64,000 nt of DNA from Adiantum capillus-veneris (taxonomy: Eukaryota > Streptophyta > Polypodiopsida > Polypodiales > Pteridaceae): assembly GCA_014529385.2 (NCBI GenBank), contig CM043969.1, positions 20,426,946 through 20,490,945 on the forward strand, in the 5' to 3' direction. A program made the translations under genes and the position numbers. Of the stretch, positions 33,992-46,616 are shown in pieces; the stretch's first letter is position 1; each line of letters starts with the position of its first letter. Under the pieces are notes generated by a model. It was not told the origin of the DNA and searched no databases. It worked only from the letters and a program-made list of their open reading frames with translations.

Positions 33992-34813
33992 AATGAGAAG
34001 AAAGCAATGCTTTCTTCAACGATATCTGAATGCTTGGACTTTGGAGAGGAGCTTTTCACTATAGGAAGCTCAGAACATAAAGATTTGGTGAGTAGGGATG
34101 GTAACATGAAGTTCTCTACATTTGTATTTTTTGCCTCTATTGATCAGAGGAGCGAAAGAGCAGCCGGTGAGAGTGCTTGCACGGCCCTTGTTGTAGTGAT
34201 CGTTGATTGGCTACACAAGAACCTAAACTGTATGCCCATCAAGCCGAATATGACACCCTCATCCGAGAAGGATCTGTAGAGTGGAGGAAGCTATTTGATG
34301 TTGAGGCCTACAGAAGCAAGTTTGTGGATGGCCACTTTGACCTTGAGACTGTCATAAACGCAAGAATACGACCACTAGCAGTGGATCATGAGCGTTCCTT
34401 CATTGGCTTTTTCCAACCTGAGGGGCTAGATGACGCCTACTACAATTTCTTGCAATGCGCAAAGTCTTTTGAAGAGATTTGGGAAGCAATAGATGAGCAG
34501 AGTGTAGGCTTGCAGCCCAATGGGGGATTTCAGCTCTACATTGTGAGCTGGAATGATCATTTTTTCCTATTGAAGGTATGCAAAGAATCTTACTACATTA
34601 TTGACACACTAGGGGAGAGGCTTTATGAGGGATGTAATCAGGCATACGTTCTTCGCTTTGATAGCAAGATGAGCCTCTACTATGTGCCAAAAACGGAGGC
34701 TTCAAAGGAGCCTGTTAAAGATAAGAAGGAGGTCTTCCCTACCAAAACAGAGGAAAACCAGTCATCGCAAGCTCAAGATGTGGGTGTATCCTTCCACCAC
34801 AGCAACACCTGTA
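33992..34813 (+). pseudogene. C-terminal half of a plant NT-C2 (EEIG1/EHBP1 N-term C2)-family protein
   Basis: A polypyrimidine tract and TTTGTCAG acceptor precede the exon start at 33992. The frame reads KDLVSRDGNMKFSTFVFFAS, IDQRSERAAGESACTALVVV and IVDWLHKN. The frame then shifts by one base and continues DTLIREGSVEWRKLF, HFDLETVINARIRPL, SFIGFFQPEGLDDAYYNF, LYIVSWNDHFFLLKV and YYIIDTLGERLYEGCNQAYV. This wording is characteristic of the conserved C-terminal region of this plant family, whose molecular role is poorly known. The C2 domain itself is absent. The retained intron end shows capture at the DNA level. A one-base loss at 34241-34245 (AAG GCC read as AAGCC) breaks it. Confidence 0.85.
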
Positions 34814-35990
34814 GCTTAGTTGTTGCCAAGTTGCACGCATGTGTATACACATACACTGCTTGAAGCTAGATTTTGTCCCTTTATGTATTGCGCTCTACTT
34901 CTTCTGTCTGTATCAATGCGCACTCTTACTTATATGCTGGTGAAGCTGTGTGATGATAGAGGTTTGCTTTTGAGTTGTCATTGCATATGCGCGCGCGCAC
35001 ACACACACACACACTCTTGTACATGCACGCAGTATTAAGGTCTCCTTCACACACAACCTGCATGCCTACACACATGCACACTCACATTGAGGCGGTCCGG
35101 GGCGAGCAACAAGAAGAGCGGCCTCTAAACACCCTTCGAGGCTCCCGTGCTTCTCAATTGGGGCTGGGGCAAGCACAATCAGAGACAACAACAACCCACA
35201 GCCAGAAACCAAACAAGAAAAGGGGCACCACCTAGTTGTAGATGCAAACTAGGACGCACGTGATATCTCCTTGTACTCAAACGCACAAAGAGAGGGGAAT
35301 GCAAGATAGCCACACACACCAAACACAAACATTCACCACGCCAGAGAGAGGTAAAGAGCACAAATCAACTTGAGCAACTCAGTCTTAGCTTTAAAGACTA
35401 GATGCACACAAAGCTTGATGAGAAATAGAGGGACAACACAAAACTTGACCTTGTTGCCAATACACAAATTGTCTTAGGGTCACGGGAGCCCTCTCACCGA
35501 GCACCCTCTTACAATTGACCTTGTATGCAAACAATTCAACAAGCCCTCAAACCACCAAGCATGAAATGGCACAACAAACTTCAAGGACAATATACCTTCA
35601 ACCACCTGATTAGCCAACTTATCAAGTCAATTTGGAGAGAAGAGTCGTAGTTGCAGCATACAATTGCACCCAAAACTATGAATCTTATTTATGGACAAGA
35701 GTAGGCTACAAGTGTGATTGCAGAGTATAGTATCACTCCACTCCTCTAGATGGCATAACTAACTTCAAGCTTCTCCATGCACCTATGTGTAGTGATGGAA
35801 TAGAGCACTCACAATGCACACACTCTACACAACTAGGCTTGAAGAGTGGTGTGTTATGTGTTGAGAATGGTGTGGTGTAGTGTGATCATGTGATAATTTA
35901 CAAGGGAGAGAAGGGCTCTATTTATAGGTTTTAGAAGCTCCGATTAGGATTAGGCCTAATCAAGTTTATTTGAAGGAATAAAAGATTATG
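34814..35990 (-). repeat. LTR-like non-coding segment with minus-strand TATA box
   Basis: CCTATAAATAG on the minus strand (35918-35928), followed by GAGCCCTTCTCTCCC, resembles an LTR promoter. A GC/CA-rich microsatellite lies at 34988-35015. There is no coding content. The limits are not defined. Confidence 0.35.
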
Positions 35991-37898
35991 CATATTTTTA
36001 TTTTTTTTTATGAGGGTGGGTCTCTCCTGTCCTTTGAGTCACATGGATGTGGGCTCAAGGGAAGAGAATTATTGAGGATGAAAGGAGAGAGGATTGAGTG
36101 AATAATTGGGGAGTGCCTACTCTAATAGAGGGTGCATTTTACAATAAGGTTAGTGGTTAGTAGTTAGTAATTATCACTAAAAAATATTTACAAAATCATT
36201 CACCAAATGGTGAGATATATGATGAGAAAAGTTAGAGAAGGGATGAGCTTGTAAAGAGAGGTTGAAGATTTGGAGAAGTTGACATTCACCTCTTTACAGC
36301 ACCGGAAGAAAAAGCAGTCAGCATGGCGAAGCAGTGCGTGTCGATGAAGCTATGTTATTTCAAACCTTGGAAAATTCATGATAAAAGCCTTCATTTGCAG
36401 AGGTTATCCTTGGATTTTTGCTGATTTTTTGAAGTTCTTTACAAAGCTGAAGAGTGTATGGTAATATGGACATATATGTAGAGAGAAAGGGGGACACAAA
36501 GGGTGTAGAAATGGAGGATGAAGGCTATGGAGGTGTGAGAGATGTGGCAATGGTGAAGAGGGTGAATTAGGACATGGGAGTTGCAGGTTTGGGAGTGGGA
36601 AGGAGAGGGAGGAGTGTGTGTGAAAGAGAAAAATGATAAAGTGGAAGAGGGAGTGTGGCTGCATAGCATGGGCAAACTAGGGTCCACCAATAAAATCATA
36701 GCTCACAGCTCGTAGCTCAAAAAAATATGAAAAAATTTGAGGTGAAAGTTCAGCTCACGAGCTACAACTTTTGTTTGTATCACCTTTTCGAATTCGGGGA
36801 GCATGTGATCTTTAAAAATTCAGCAAAACCGACTGTTTTTTCCACTACACAAGGTCCTTGTGAGGTCCTTCTTTGGATGATTCTTTTGAATACCTCCAAG
36901 AGTGAGCTCCCCATGGTGCATGCATGCATGCCACATACCCTTGATCTTATTTGGTAGGTCTATAATTGAAGATATTATTGAGATCATGATATAAGTGAAT
37001 AGTACAACTAAGAAAATCAAATATTGAGGGGTCTAAAAAAATATGTACATGTCAAATATAAATAATATAGGTGGAAAAAATATAAAGGGGTCAAAATAAA
37101 TCTCTCTCATTATAAGTCTACCATAAAAAGATGAATATTTTTTGTGGTCTAATTTATGAGAGTAATAGAGAATAGATGTAGGAAGGAAAAATGACAATAG
37201 TGAAAAAATATACACATAAATAAACTAGTTTTTTTGGATTTTTGTTGGGATGGAGTTACACCAAAAATAAGAGAATCTTGCATGAAATTATTTTTATATG
37301 GAATAAAGAGTATGCAAAATGGTAAGAAAAAATATGGTAATGGTGAGTCAATGTACATAGCATAAATAACACACCATAGGTAGAAATATTTAAATAAATA
37401 CCAAAATAATTATGAAAAATTCTTTTATTTAGGCCCTATATACAATGAAATATTTACACACAAATGGGCCATAATATACTTATAATTTTTATTTTTTAAA
37501 TTTTTTTGGCTCAACTAGCCGAGTGACTAGATAATTAAGGGTTTTTAAGAAAATATAGGGAAAGTCCCCTAACTCACACACGCCTATGTACAGTGAAATG
37601 GTAGGTATAACCAAAATGTTTGAGTGATTTGATAGGGTGAGGTAGCTTACTATGGCAATTATGGAAAGCCGAAAAACGGCTATCAACACATTGAACTGTT
37701 TTTTTGAAACATAGCTCTGAACCTATTTTGCAGGCACTAACAAAGTGCAATATTCAAACCCAAGCTTGGAGACTCCATTTTTTGTGCCTCAGTTTTCACA
37801 TGTTAAGCCCATGAATTGAAGCGAAGGTTGAGAGGCATGTCCATTCTTCGGGTTCTTTTCCTCTCTTCTTGTATCCACGTCGCAGGAGCTTGTTGTGC

Positions 37899-37900
<2 letters not shown>
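35991..37900. other. Non-coding AT-rich stretch
   Basis: Open frames are only shadows of purine-rich sequence (36430-36650). No gene motif is seen. A CT/CA microsatellite follows at 37900-37976. Confidence 0.5.
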
Positions 37901-37931
<31 letters not shown>

Positions 37932-37944
37932 CCCACATGCATAA

Positions 37945-37978
<34 letters not shown>

Positions 37979-38204
37979 AGCACGGATGCACGTTGTCAAT
38001 GTGATAACTTCCTCTCGCTCTCCGGGAGCCTCTCAGGACACACACATACACTCAGCGCTACAAACTCCTCTCCCTCTCACTATCCTTAACAGAAATTCCT
38101 ATCTCTCCTACCTGTTTGGTCACACCTTTGAATTACATAAACCTACGATATTGCATTTTTCACTAAAGAGGCAAGTGATGAAGAAGAGGGGGGGGGGGGG
38201 GGGG
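37900..38204. repeat. (CT)n, (CA)n and poly-G tracts
   Basis: CT repeat lies at 37900-37925, CA repeat at 37948-37976, and an uninterrupted run of 17 G at 38188-38204. Confidence 0.95.
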
Positions 38205-38349
38205 AGTACTTGCTCTCATTTTGCGTATTTTGCTGTAGCGCAGCCGTGGAGCTCGCTGTTGTGTATAATTTCCCGCGAGTCACATTTCAAAGGCTTTGCA
38301 ACAATATTATAGAAGTTCCTCGTCGCATGAGAGAAGGGGCAGTGTACAG

Positions 38350-38932
38350 GCATCGCTAAGCCACAGGACTATTTGACACCACTTTGTCAGGTGGGATCTA
38401 CGGTCCAGCATCTTTGAACAATGTGGACCATCCATTTATTCTCAAGAATAAAAGGATTCCGGCCGGTTGAGCCCCTACGACTCGAACCCACCACCTACAC
38501 AACTGGAGGCCACAACTCTCCCATTAAGCTATCGCGTGCCACTTGAAATGGAGGTGTGAACATAGAATCATATAGCAAAAATGACAGGGTGGAGATCACA
38601 TGGTGTTCACTTGGAGATCACTTTGGGATGGACGGGGTCACACTGCAATCACTTTGGGATAGTCGGGGTCACACTGTAATCACTTGGTAATGGGTGGGGT
38701 CACAAGGTGATCACATGTCGATTGGGATTCACATGGGGATCACTTGGCGGTCACTTGATGTTCACATCAAATTTACTTGGGGTTCACTTTAATTGTGATC
38801 ACATGGTGATCACTTGGAGATTAAACCGCCATCGGACGGTGCAAAACTGATCCCGCCGCCCCCAATTAATAGGGACCGTAGATCCCACCTGACAGAAGTG
38901 GTGTCAATTAGTCACGAGGGTCGCTAAGAGCC
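38350..38932. mobile_element. ~580-bp element with long inverted ends and an internal GATCAC repeat array
   Basis: The ends are inverted repeats of about 55 bp: TTTGACACCACTTTGTCAGG then TGGGATCTACGGTCC on the left, and the reverse complement of this on the right (38872-38932). Between 38585 and 38825 are about a dozen degenerate copies of GATCACTTGG or TCACTTGGGGATCAC. A tRNA-like segment is inserted near the left end. A target-site duplication is not clear, so it could be a MITE or part of the CACTA subterminal zone. Confidence 0.65.
38459..38541 (-). mobile_element. tRNA-derived SINE-like head
   Basis: The minus strand shows a pol III A-box-like GATAGCTTAATGGGAGAG and, about 35 nt later, a B box GGTTCGAGTCG (38478-38489), with tRNA-like spacing. 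The CCA end and full cloverleaf are lacking, so it is a SINE head or tRNA relic rather than a working tRNA gene. Confidence 0.6.
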
Positions 38933-39170
38933 TGGTTTTGGTGCGTCGTTTAAGCAGGGCCCAATTTGAAGCGTCGATTATGCCACAACTACAAATTCAA
39001 GTCATCGATTATGCAACGACAGTGGTTGTTTATGCGATGGCCGATTTTTTTTAATAAAAAATATCCTTGCTTATACGACTGAAATCATGTCTATGCGACG
39101 CGTTCGTCATTGTTTAAACGACGCCCATCAATTATTAGTCCCTCGCAAACCCCCCCTATGGCTAGTAGTG
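38890..39170. repeat. Right subterminal repeat region and terminus of the large CACTA
   Basis: Multiple GTCGTTTAAGC, GCGTCGATTATG, GCAACGAC, TATGCGACGCG and AAACGACGCC motifs run up to the end CTATGGCTAGTAGTG at 39170. Confidence 0.8.
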
Positions 39171-39173
39171 TTA

Positions 39174-39461
39174 ACATTGTTGTCAACGGCCGACACAGTG
39201 ACAGATATGATGTATGATCTAGCCTTGCAGCCATCTCCAAAAGTATTACACCTCTTTTATCTGAGAATCATGTTTATGCTGAGCTTCCACATGCAGGCCT
39301 TTGAGGAGGCATTCTACAGTGGTTTCTTTACTCATGAAAGTAAGATATTCGGCCCTACACTAACCATTGGAAACCTGAGATACGAGTCACATCTTCAGAT
39401 GCTGAAATCGACGGGACTCCACTTAAGACAAAGCAACGATGTCATGTCAGGGACGACATGA
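39174..39461 (+). pseudogene. 3' part of the transposon ORF interrupted at 15849
   Basis: The ORF reads in frame from the CACTA junction (TLLSTADTVTDMMYDLALQ, then FEEAFYSGFFTHESKIFGPT) to a stop at 39459-39461. Its frame agrees with that of the 15520-15849 segment once the CACTA and one target copy are ignored. A purine tract (GCGGAGGGGGGAG) and an LTR follow directly. This makes it the end of the internal region of an LTR element with no pol domains seen. Confidence 0.7.
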
Positions 39462-39477
39462 ACGCGGAGGGGGGGAG

Positions 39478-40021
39478 TGTTGAGCGGAGGACCACACATA
39501 TACATTTTTGCTCACACTCATGTTTTTGTAAACACTTATTGTAATAAATGTCTTTCCGACATTTCATTTTTTTCATGGAGCCGATTCATTGTAACTAGCG
39601 GGACTTTATTGAGTTTCCAGCTTGTATTCCCCAAGTAGTTTCACCTGCTTATGTAATTAGATTAGAGATGTTTTTACACCTCCAAGGCTGAGGTATAAGA
39701 GCCAATTTTTGTAAACCTAAGGACACAATTTTGAATCATTAATCAAGGTGAGTTTTTGAGCGTTGTGACTGTGTCTGAGAGAGAGTGAGAGAGAGAGAGA
39801 GTCTATCGTCTTGCTATGCGAGTTACGGAGCCGCCATTGGAGAAGCGACACCACCATTGTGTTAGCAACGGCGAGAGATACGCACCAATACCAAGCGTGC
39901 GTGCATTCGGATTCTACGCGAGGTGAGCTCCCACGAGCTTCTATGTGAGTTTTCTCCCTACCTGTGTGTCAAAATTGAGCGTGAAATATATCTATAGAAC
40001 CGCAACAAGTAGAGCTACACA
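39478..40021 (+). repeat. 544-bp LTR (TG...CA)
   Basis: It starts TGTTGAGCGGAGGACC after a polypurine tract and ends GAGCTACACA. It contains an AATAAATG polyadenylation-like signal (about 39544) and a GA repeat (39780-39801). Unusually, a polypurine tract precedes it and a primer-binding-like site follows it. Confidence 0.75.
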
Positions 40022-40041
40022 TTAGTACCATCAGAGTCGAG
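40022..40041 (+). other. Primer-binding-site-like sequence after the LTR
   Basis: TTAGTACCATCAGAGTCGAG resembles TTGGTATCAGAGC, the Met-tRNA site that follows plant 5' LTRs. Confidence 0.5.
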
Positions 40042-41400
40042 ATTTGTTCACCTGTATTTTTTGGCCTGTCTTCATATGCGTTTACCGCACGGAGTGGTTA
40101 GAGGTTGAGATTGTATTGTAGATTCATATGGTATTGTCCTTACCTAGTGTAGAGACCCCCCTTTGAGTTTGAGGCTGATTCGATGACTCTAGATCAAGTT
40201 TTGGATAGAATTTGTTCGTAGTATGGATTTCAGTCACTTGTGTATTTGAGAACTTAGATTTGATTTCCTTGGTAGTGATTGTCATTAGAAGGTCGAGTAG
40301 ATGATTTGACACCCACCTATTTGTTTCCATGCGCTTGCAGGTCAAGCTCCGTCCTCGTCTGACATTATTGTTTGTCGGTTGAGTTCTCACTATCATAGCC
40401 ACCGCTAGCGGCGTAACCGCCACAACATCAAGCAACAAGGGTAGCATTAGGACAAGTGTCCTTCAAACCCCTTTGAGAGAGAGAGGGCTTGAATAATGCT
40501 TTAAAAATGAATTAAACAAACTTAAATCTTATTGGACCCGGGGCATTCACTCTAGATACAAAATGAGAGGCCACCTGCAAGCGGAAAACTTTTATAAAAA
40601 CCCTATATACAACTCTTATTAGGGAATACGGTCCCCTTTTTACGCTTATATGATAATCAATGAAGAAAACTAGCATACCCCTATCTTACATATAAAATTT
40701 AGGTCTCACATGATCTTACTAATAAAACTAGTCAAAGAGTGTGTAGCATAATTATTGGCACCAAAGGAACACTTATGTTGATAACTAGATGCACCATGAA
40801 TGTATCTTAGTTTGAGTTTCAAACCATGTGCTTGATTAGCCTGCACTCTAGCTACTTGTTCAATTATGACCTATCTAAATTACTCAAAAAGCATGGTTAT
40901 AAAACTATGTTAGGTTATTTGTGTAAATTTGCATCTAGAGAATAGCTTTCATCCCTCAACAAACAAACTATAATCACAAAACAAGCAATTCATACAAAGA
41001 AATTTTAGTTCTTGCATGTATCTTTGTGGCTGTTGACTCACAAGGTAAAGGGTAGACTCTTTTGGGAAGCCATGATTTTGAAACATAAAAACTTTCTCTT
41101 ATTTTTTCCTTTTCTCACTTCTCCACCCCCCCCCCCCCCCCAAACATATGATACCCCCCTCTCTTATTTTAAGCTTGGGAGATAAATTATTGGGGGTGTA
41201 CCCCTAACTTATACGCTTATGTAACTTGTTAAAAAATCCCTCCCTTGCACTTATGTGGTGTGGTAATTTTTCCATGGTGAATCCCCCGAGTATTGGACCC
41301 CTTTAGAGGCCAACCGATAGGTTTTAGGCACTACATGAGGACAACATGTGTAGATGCTTGACATGTGTCCTTGATGCCTCTTAGGTTTTAGGCTTGCCTT
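40042..41400. other. Non-coding stretch
   Basis: This is leader-like sequence after the LTR, then AT-rich DNA with a poly-C run at about 41127-41140. No ORF is supported. Confidence 0.5.
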
Positions 41401-41410
41401 GAGTGAGTGA

Positions 41411-41489
<79 letters not shown>
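41401..41489. repeat. (GT)n microsatellite
   Basis: (GAGT)n passes into about 36 GT units. Confidence 0.95.
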
Positions 41490-42066
41490 CTCTCTCATTC
41501 TCCTAGATTTATGGATCGACCCCTTCTTGTAGGGATCACATGACAAGCACCTCAAGCACCTTAGTCAGCAAGCACGACAAGCACCTCAAGCTTGGGCCGG
41601 GTTCCCACCTCAAGCTCAGCCCTAGCTTGCCTAAGGTCCTAGGTCTAAGGACTTTTAACACTAATCTTCAGAGGTCTTTAATGAAGTTAACCCTAAGGTT
41701 TTTCAAGCTCCATTGGTTAGAATTTCTCTTTGATATACCATCTCTTATTTGGATCTATTGAATTTGGTCTCGTGTTGAGATAGATCCATAAGCACAACTC
41801 TATATTCTAACTCTTGTTCTCATTTATTTTAAAGAGTGTGTGTGAATGGATGCATGCTTTCACTATGCAGTGTGCATGTTGGAAGAAAAGAAGGAGAGAG
41901 TACACAGTGTGTGGGTGGGGCAAGACTCTACCATGAGTTGTCCCTTATTCTTTGTATATATACAAAGAATAAAATGTCAATGGCAGGTGAAAGAATAAAA
42001 TGTTAAGTGGTGGGTGGGCACATAGCCTGGGCAACCGGGCAAGGCACATGTGCCACTACCCCAACA
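41490..42066 (-). repeat. Copia LTR, minus orientation
   Basis: The minus strand starts TGTTGGGGTAGTGGCACATG, right after the purine tract CCTTTAAGTGGGAGAT (42067-42082). It contains a TTTGTATATATACAAAG box. The far end is uncertain and may be next to the GT repeat. Confidence 0.65.
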
Positions 42067-42082
42067 ATCTCCCACTTAAAGG

Positions 42083-43735
42083 TAAATGTGCCAAAAAATG
42101 GGTCCTACTAGCTAAACCAATAGCATGTATAAGAAAATAGGTGAGAGACTCTCTCAACCTACGCCCACTAGCTCGCTCAATCGATCTACATGCAATCTAT
42201 TGGCTCTTGTGGTAGGCAAGTGTGCATACCCATGCTAGAGCCTGCATGTAAATCTTGCAAACTACTCTGTATGGTCTACAAAACTCCACTACGCATCATG
42301 CTAGTGTTTGTCATTACACAACTCACAATCTCTACTGCAAATGCTCTCACCACAGCTGCTAGGTCAGGCCTCGACACCAACAGGTCGAACATGAGACATT
42401 CAAACATTGACAAAATCTGCACAAACCTGACTGTACTTGCCTCCCCTAGGCTATTTTCAATCAATGCATCATCACATGACTACCCATCACGTATGGATGT
42501 GTCAAAGCCGACACTGGGAAACCTACATTCTTCTCACCCATAGGCAAAACTGTGCGTCCTGGCACCAACTCATTAGCCTCTAACATGAGCAAATCAAAGA
42601 ACTCCCATGTCTTTCATCTCTGTTTGTGTCTATAGGGAGCATATCCTCTCTACCTTTGCTCCACAAACCTTGACAATAGCTATTGTGTCTCACTGGAGCA
42701 TTGTCGCTCTATCTCTGTCTCTAAAGAGTCTAATGGCATGTCTTGCACAACTAAATGCTATGTCTCTTGAGCATGGTGGAGCTCCCCCGCGAAAGAGACA
42801 TGTCTCATCTCGCGCCCAAAGCATGCGAGCAAAAAAATCAAGATTATGCCATCTCATACCTCAGAAACATGCATAGAATATATTGGGCTATTGCTGGCTC
42901 CTCTGACAATCACTAATGGACCACAATGCATCTGGAAAGACTGCTCTCTAAGCAATATTTCACAACAAAAAAATGCTAATTGTTTCACTGAGATCAAGCT
43001 CTATCTTAGCTGAGGAATATAGAGCACATGTCGTAGCGTGTATGACGCACCACTGGGCAATGACAAACAAATGTCTCCTGCACCCTCTATGTCATAGCCG
43101 AACCATCAGCCAAGTGCACGCACTCAAGTCTTCCACTAGAAAAGATGCTAAACCAGTCACGATGCGGTGTGGCATGGAAAGAAACACTGCTATCTAGTAA
43201 CCACTATGGAGAAAGTGTGCTATCCATAGACATATCTGAAAGAGATACACTCGAGGCAAGCATGACATCATCATCACTAGCATAGAATGTCATTGGAACT
43301 CCCTCTCTAACATGTGTGAAAGTCGTGTCTGCATCACACATACATCTTCCCTACTATCTCACTATGCACTTGTATCGTACATGTTGGATGTTGGGGACTT
43401 GCCAAACACTGTGCAAGCCACAAATTTTTGCAAGCACACAACTAAACTATTCTAGTAAGCTCAAAGAGGGGCAATGGTGTGTCACTCACTGCTTGATGCT
43501 TGCCGGTGTGAAGGATTTTGTGCCACGAAGAAGAGGGAGCCGTTGTTGCCATGCTAAATCGCCAATGTTGCCACAATGCTCTCTCTCTCTCTCTCTCTCT
43601 CTCTAGCATACATACACACACGTGCACACACACATTCGTGAGCACACGATGGAGAAGAAGGTAGAGGTAGAGCAAGAGCACTTCTTTAGCATGCACCTCA
43701 AGAATGAGGATTTTAGGTCAAAATAGACCTTTTAT
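42083..43735 (-). pseudogene. Ty1/copia polyprotein remnant (protease / GAG-pre-integrase region)
   Basis: On the minus strand around 43200-42900 the frame reads DSSVSFHATPHRDWFSIFSS, GRLECVHLADGSAMT and similar. This corresponds to the copia 'W..DSG.S.HM.....WF.....' protease region and the 'v.lgdg....v.GiG' block. Stops are frequent. The rest of pol is missing before the polypurine tract. A CT/CA microsatellite sits at 43576-43640. Confidence 0.7.
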
Positions 43736-44184
43736 ATGAATTTGATCCATTCATACATGGGCGTCCACAATGGTCGATTATTGCAAAAATAATGTAAAAA
43801 TGAGATAAGTGGTGCGCCTCTCATCGACGATCACCTACACACTTATAGGACCGACAAGCCTGATCCATGACTCAAATAAAGTGGTATGGTGTCCATCAAA
43901 GGTGATAGGGTGTTTGTGAGTGGTTAGCATGCCCCCCTTCTTGATGTAGATTCCATCCTCGAAAGCTAGTGAACGAAAGCCCATTCGTCGAAGTGGAAGA
44001 GCACCTGAGATTGAATGTCTTTAGATTTATTCAAGCACTACAAAATCAGCCAAAAATGGCACAATAATTGCATTCTCATAGAACATATTTAATTAAAAAG
44101 CATATGCAATGAATAGAAACACAGATTAATTGGTAGCAGAGTACTAAACAATTTTTTAGCAGTAAACATTAAACTGTAATATAA
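43736..44184. other. Non-coding stretch between a copia and a gypsy remnant
   Basis: I see nothing recognisable here. Confidence 0.4.
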
Positions 44185-46270
44185 TCAAACGCATAAGCAC
44201 TTGTAAAGGTAAAAAATAAACAAGCCTAGGGTTGCTAGTTTACGGTCGAGAGGCTCACCCATCTCTAGAGTCACCTCAGCTTTTGTTTTCTTTGTCTTTG
44301 GGTTCTCATCAACTTCCCTTTGAGCTTGTGCTCTTGTAACTACTTGAACTGGTACGGCGTTTTCATTTTCCAAGCTACTGGGTAGCTAAACAATTTCTAA
44401 GACATTCATTGTGATCTTTCTGACTTGGTTTAGATGTTTTGGACAAGCGGGGATCAAGTGAATGACACCACAGTCAAGACAATAGGAATTTACTTGTGTG
44501 ATATCCATTTGAGGACATTGTTTGACCAAGTGGTTGTCACGGATTTTGTGATGATCTATCTCTGGTTAAGGAACTTCTTCTTGCATTTCCTCTAGGCTAT
44601 AAATAGGCTCTAACCTAACTACTCCTCTATTCACAATGAACCGCAATGTCCTTTTGTCCATCTCATACCTTCTTTCTTCAGGTTGAAACACAGGAGGTGG
44701 AGGTTGTACTGGCCTCATTATTCCATGTGTTTCTCTCATCGTCTATTGCTTCGAAGGGCAGTACCCACTTTGGTTGTTATAACAAATCACAGCTAGTACT
44801 AGTGCTTGTTTATTAGATATTTCCATCATTGGCGTGCATCTCATGTCTACATGCATTTTAGCACCTGGCAGCAAAGGTTGTTGTCCTACGATAGACTGTG
44901 GCCTTGAACTCATACTGGACCTGGTGCAATTCCCATAGCCTTTCTAGGTGGAAGAGGTGCTACTAGAACAGGTTGTACATACCTTTCCCTAGCATATTCC
45001 ATGCTATAGTAACACTCTTCTCTTGTATGGTTTGCTCATTTTCTCTCAATTTTTCACCACTTAAGCTCCCTCAGACCAACATTTACAAGAGGATATAACC
45101 TCTTGACCATTTTTTTTTATAAAGTTTTCTTGATTGATAGGCGACGCTTGTTTTGCAATGGATTCAGTCATCTGTGAATCAGTGTACAGAGAGGATGTGT
45201 CATCCTCTTGACTCTTACAATCATTTTCTTTATATTTCTCATAGTTATCCACGAGATCAAGAGCTTCTTTGATCAATTTGTTTAGCATCGAGCTCCTTAT
45301 CATATGGAGATCCTTTTGAAGACCTGCATGTCTCATTCCCTAGATAAAGATCAACATCAATTGTGCCTGCGTAGGAAGTTGCACTCTGAGACACAACTTG
45401 ACATATGTTTTGAGTTGTAATGCCGCATTGCATACTGATTCATCTTCTTTTTGTTTGAATCTATGAATTTGTGAGACCGTATTGTGAGCCATGCCTTTCT
45501 GTGAGAATTCTTTGATAAATTCCTCAAACAGTCGTCTAGAGTCTCAAAATATCGTCTTTCCACTGAGTCAAACCATGTAGCCACATCATCTTCTAGAGTT
45601 TTTCCAACCCCCACAAACTGTGTCGTAAAATCTAAAACTTCCTCTGCTCTAATTACTCTTTTGAAAGCCGCTACACGATCTCTTGGATCTTTTTTTCCAG
45701 TGTATTTCCTATTTGCCCATTTTTGGATCTAGGATGGTCTAACTCACCGATTGTCTACAAGTCCAACCATAGACTCTCCCAATCCTTCTCTCGCTTCAGG
45801 TCTTCTACTATATCTAGGTTCTTCTTCAAAAAGATTAGTCGTTCTGCTGGAAATTGGTCCTTGAGAAGGCATGTCTTCCATCTCTATGATCACTTCATCT
45901 CTCGTTATCACTCTAGAAGGGAATCCATGTGCCTCCATTTTTGGAATTCTTGTAGTAATTCTCATGTTTGGTGGAGGTATATATGGTCCTTCATTGACCA
46001 AACATCCACTTATTTCTAATGCAGTCCATACTCGTCCATACTTGTCAACAACTATAGACTGCCATTGATAGTCAACACCGTATGTATAGATATAAGAGCT
46101 TGTAGTCTATTATCTCTTTTGGGTATGGATTTGAGAACCTATAAAGTTTGACCTCACTGTAGTCAATATATCTATACAATCCTTCAATCTCATGGTCTTT
46201 TATCCAAACTCTCTCAGCATGATTGGTCTTTATCAACTGCAACTCTGGAAGATCCATTATGGACAAATTC
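44185..46270 (-). pseudogene. Ty3/gypsy Gag, minus strand, with zinc knuckle
   Basis: Minus-strand pieces in order are NEGPYIPPPNMRITTRIPKM (about 46000), a capsid part with EDDVATWFDSVER and the basic region after it (45614-45357), and an acidic piece with KLIKEALDLVDNYEKYKEN (45336-45061). Then come two CCHC-like units near 44560-44440 and VVTRAQAQRE at 44340, the usual Gag-protease junction. The first zinc unit has lost its CxxC pair (HHKIRDNHLVKQC); the second keeps it (YCLDCGVIHLIPACPKH). No RT follows, so the element is truncated. Confidence 0.75.
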
Positions 46271-46616
46271 TCCTCTATCGCTGGGATTTTGAAGCTTGTA
46301 TTTGGGCAAAGAGAACATGATATTTGGGCTTAACATCTCTAGCTTAACGTAAGAAGGCCTATTCCAAAGTGTTCAAGTGCTTTGGCTAGGAAAAAAATGA
46401 AACTATGTCCAAAACCGCGATCATTTTCTCACAATTCTCTCAAATTGTCGATTTTAGACACCCCTAACTTTTGAATGAATTTTGAGGCCTTAAACGATGT
46501 GTTTTTTGACATTGTCTTGTAGAGCTACTCTAGAGCTTAGTTTTGATTAAAAAAAAGTTTTTGGATTTAATTCCTGTAGCTCAAGTTATGGCCAAAACAG
46601 TAAATCTGTGCTTGGG

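Noticed and set aside
36404-36699. Ser/His/Pro-rich minus-strand ORFs
   Set aside because: Composition follows the purine-rich DNA on the other strand. No motif or splice support.
38478-38541. A functional tRNA gene on the minus strand
   Set aside because: A and B boxes are present, but the acceptor stem and anticodon arm do not pair properly. A SINE head or relic fits better.
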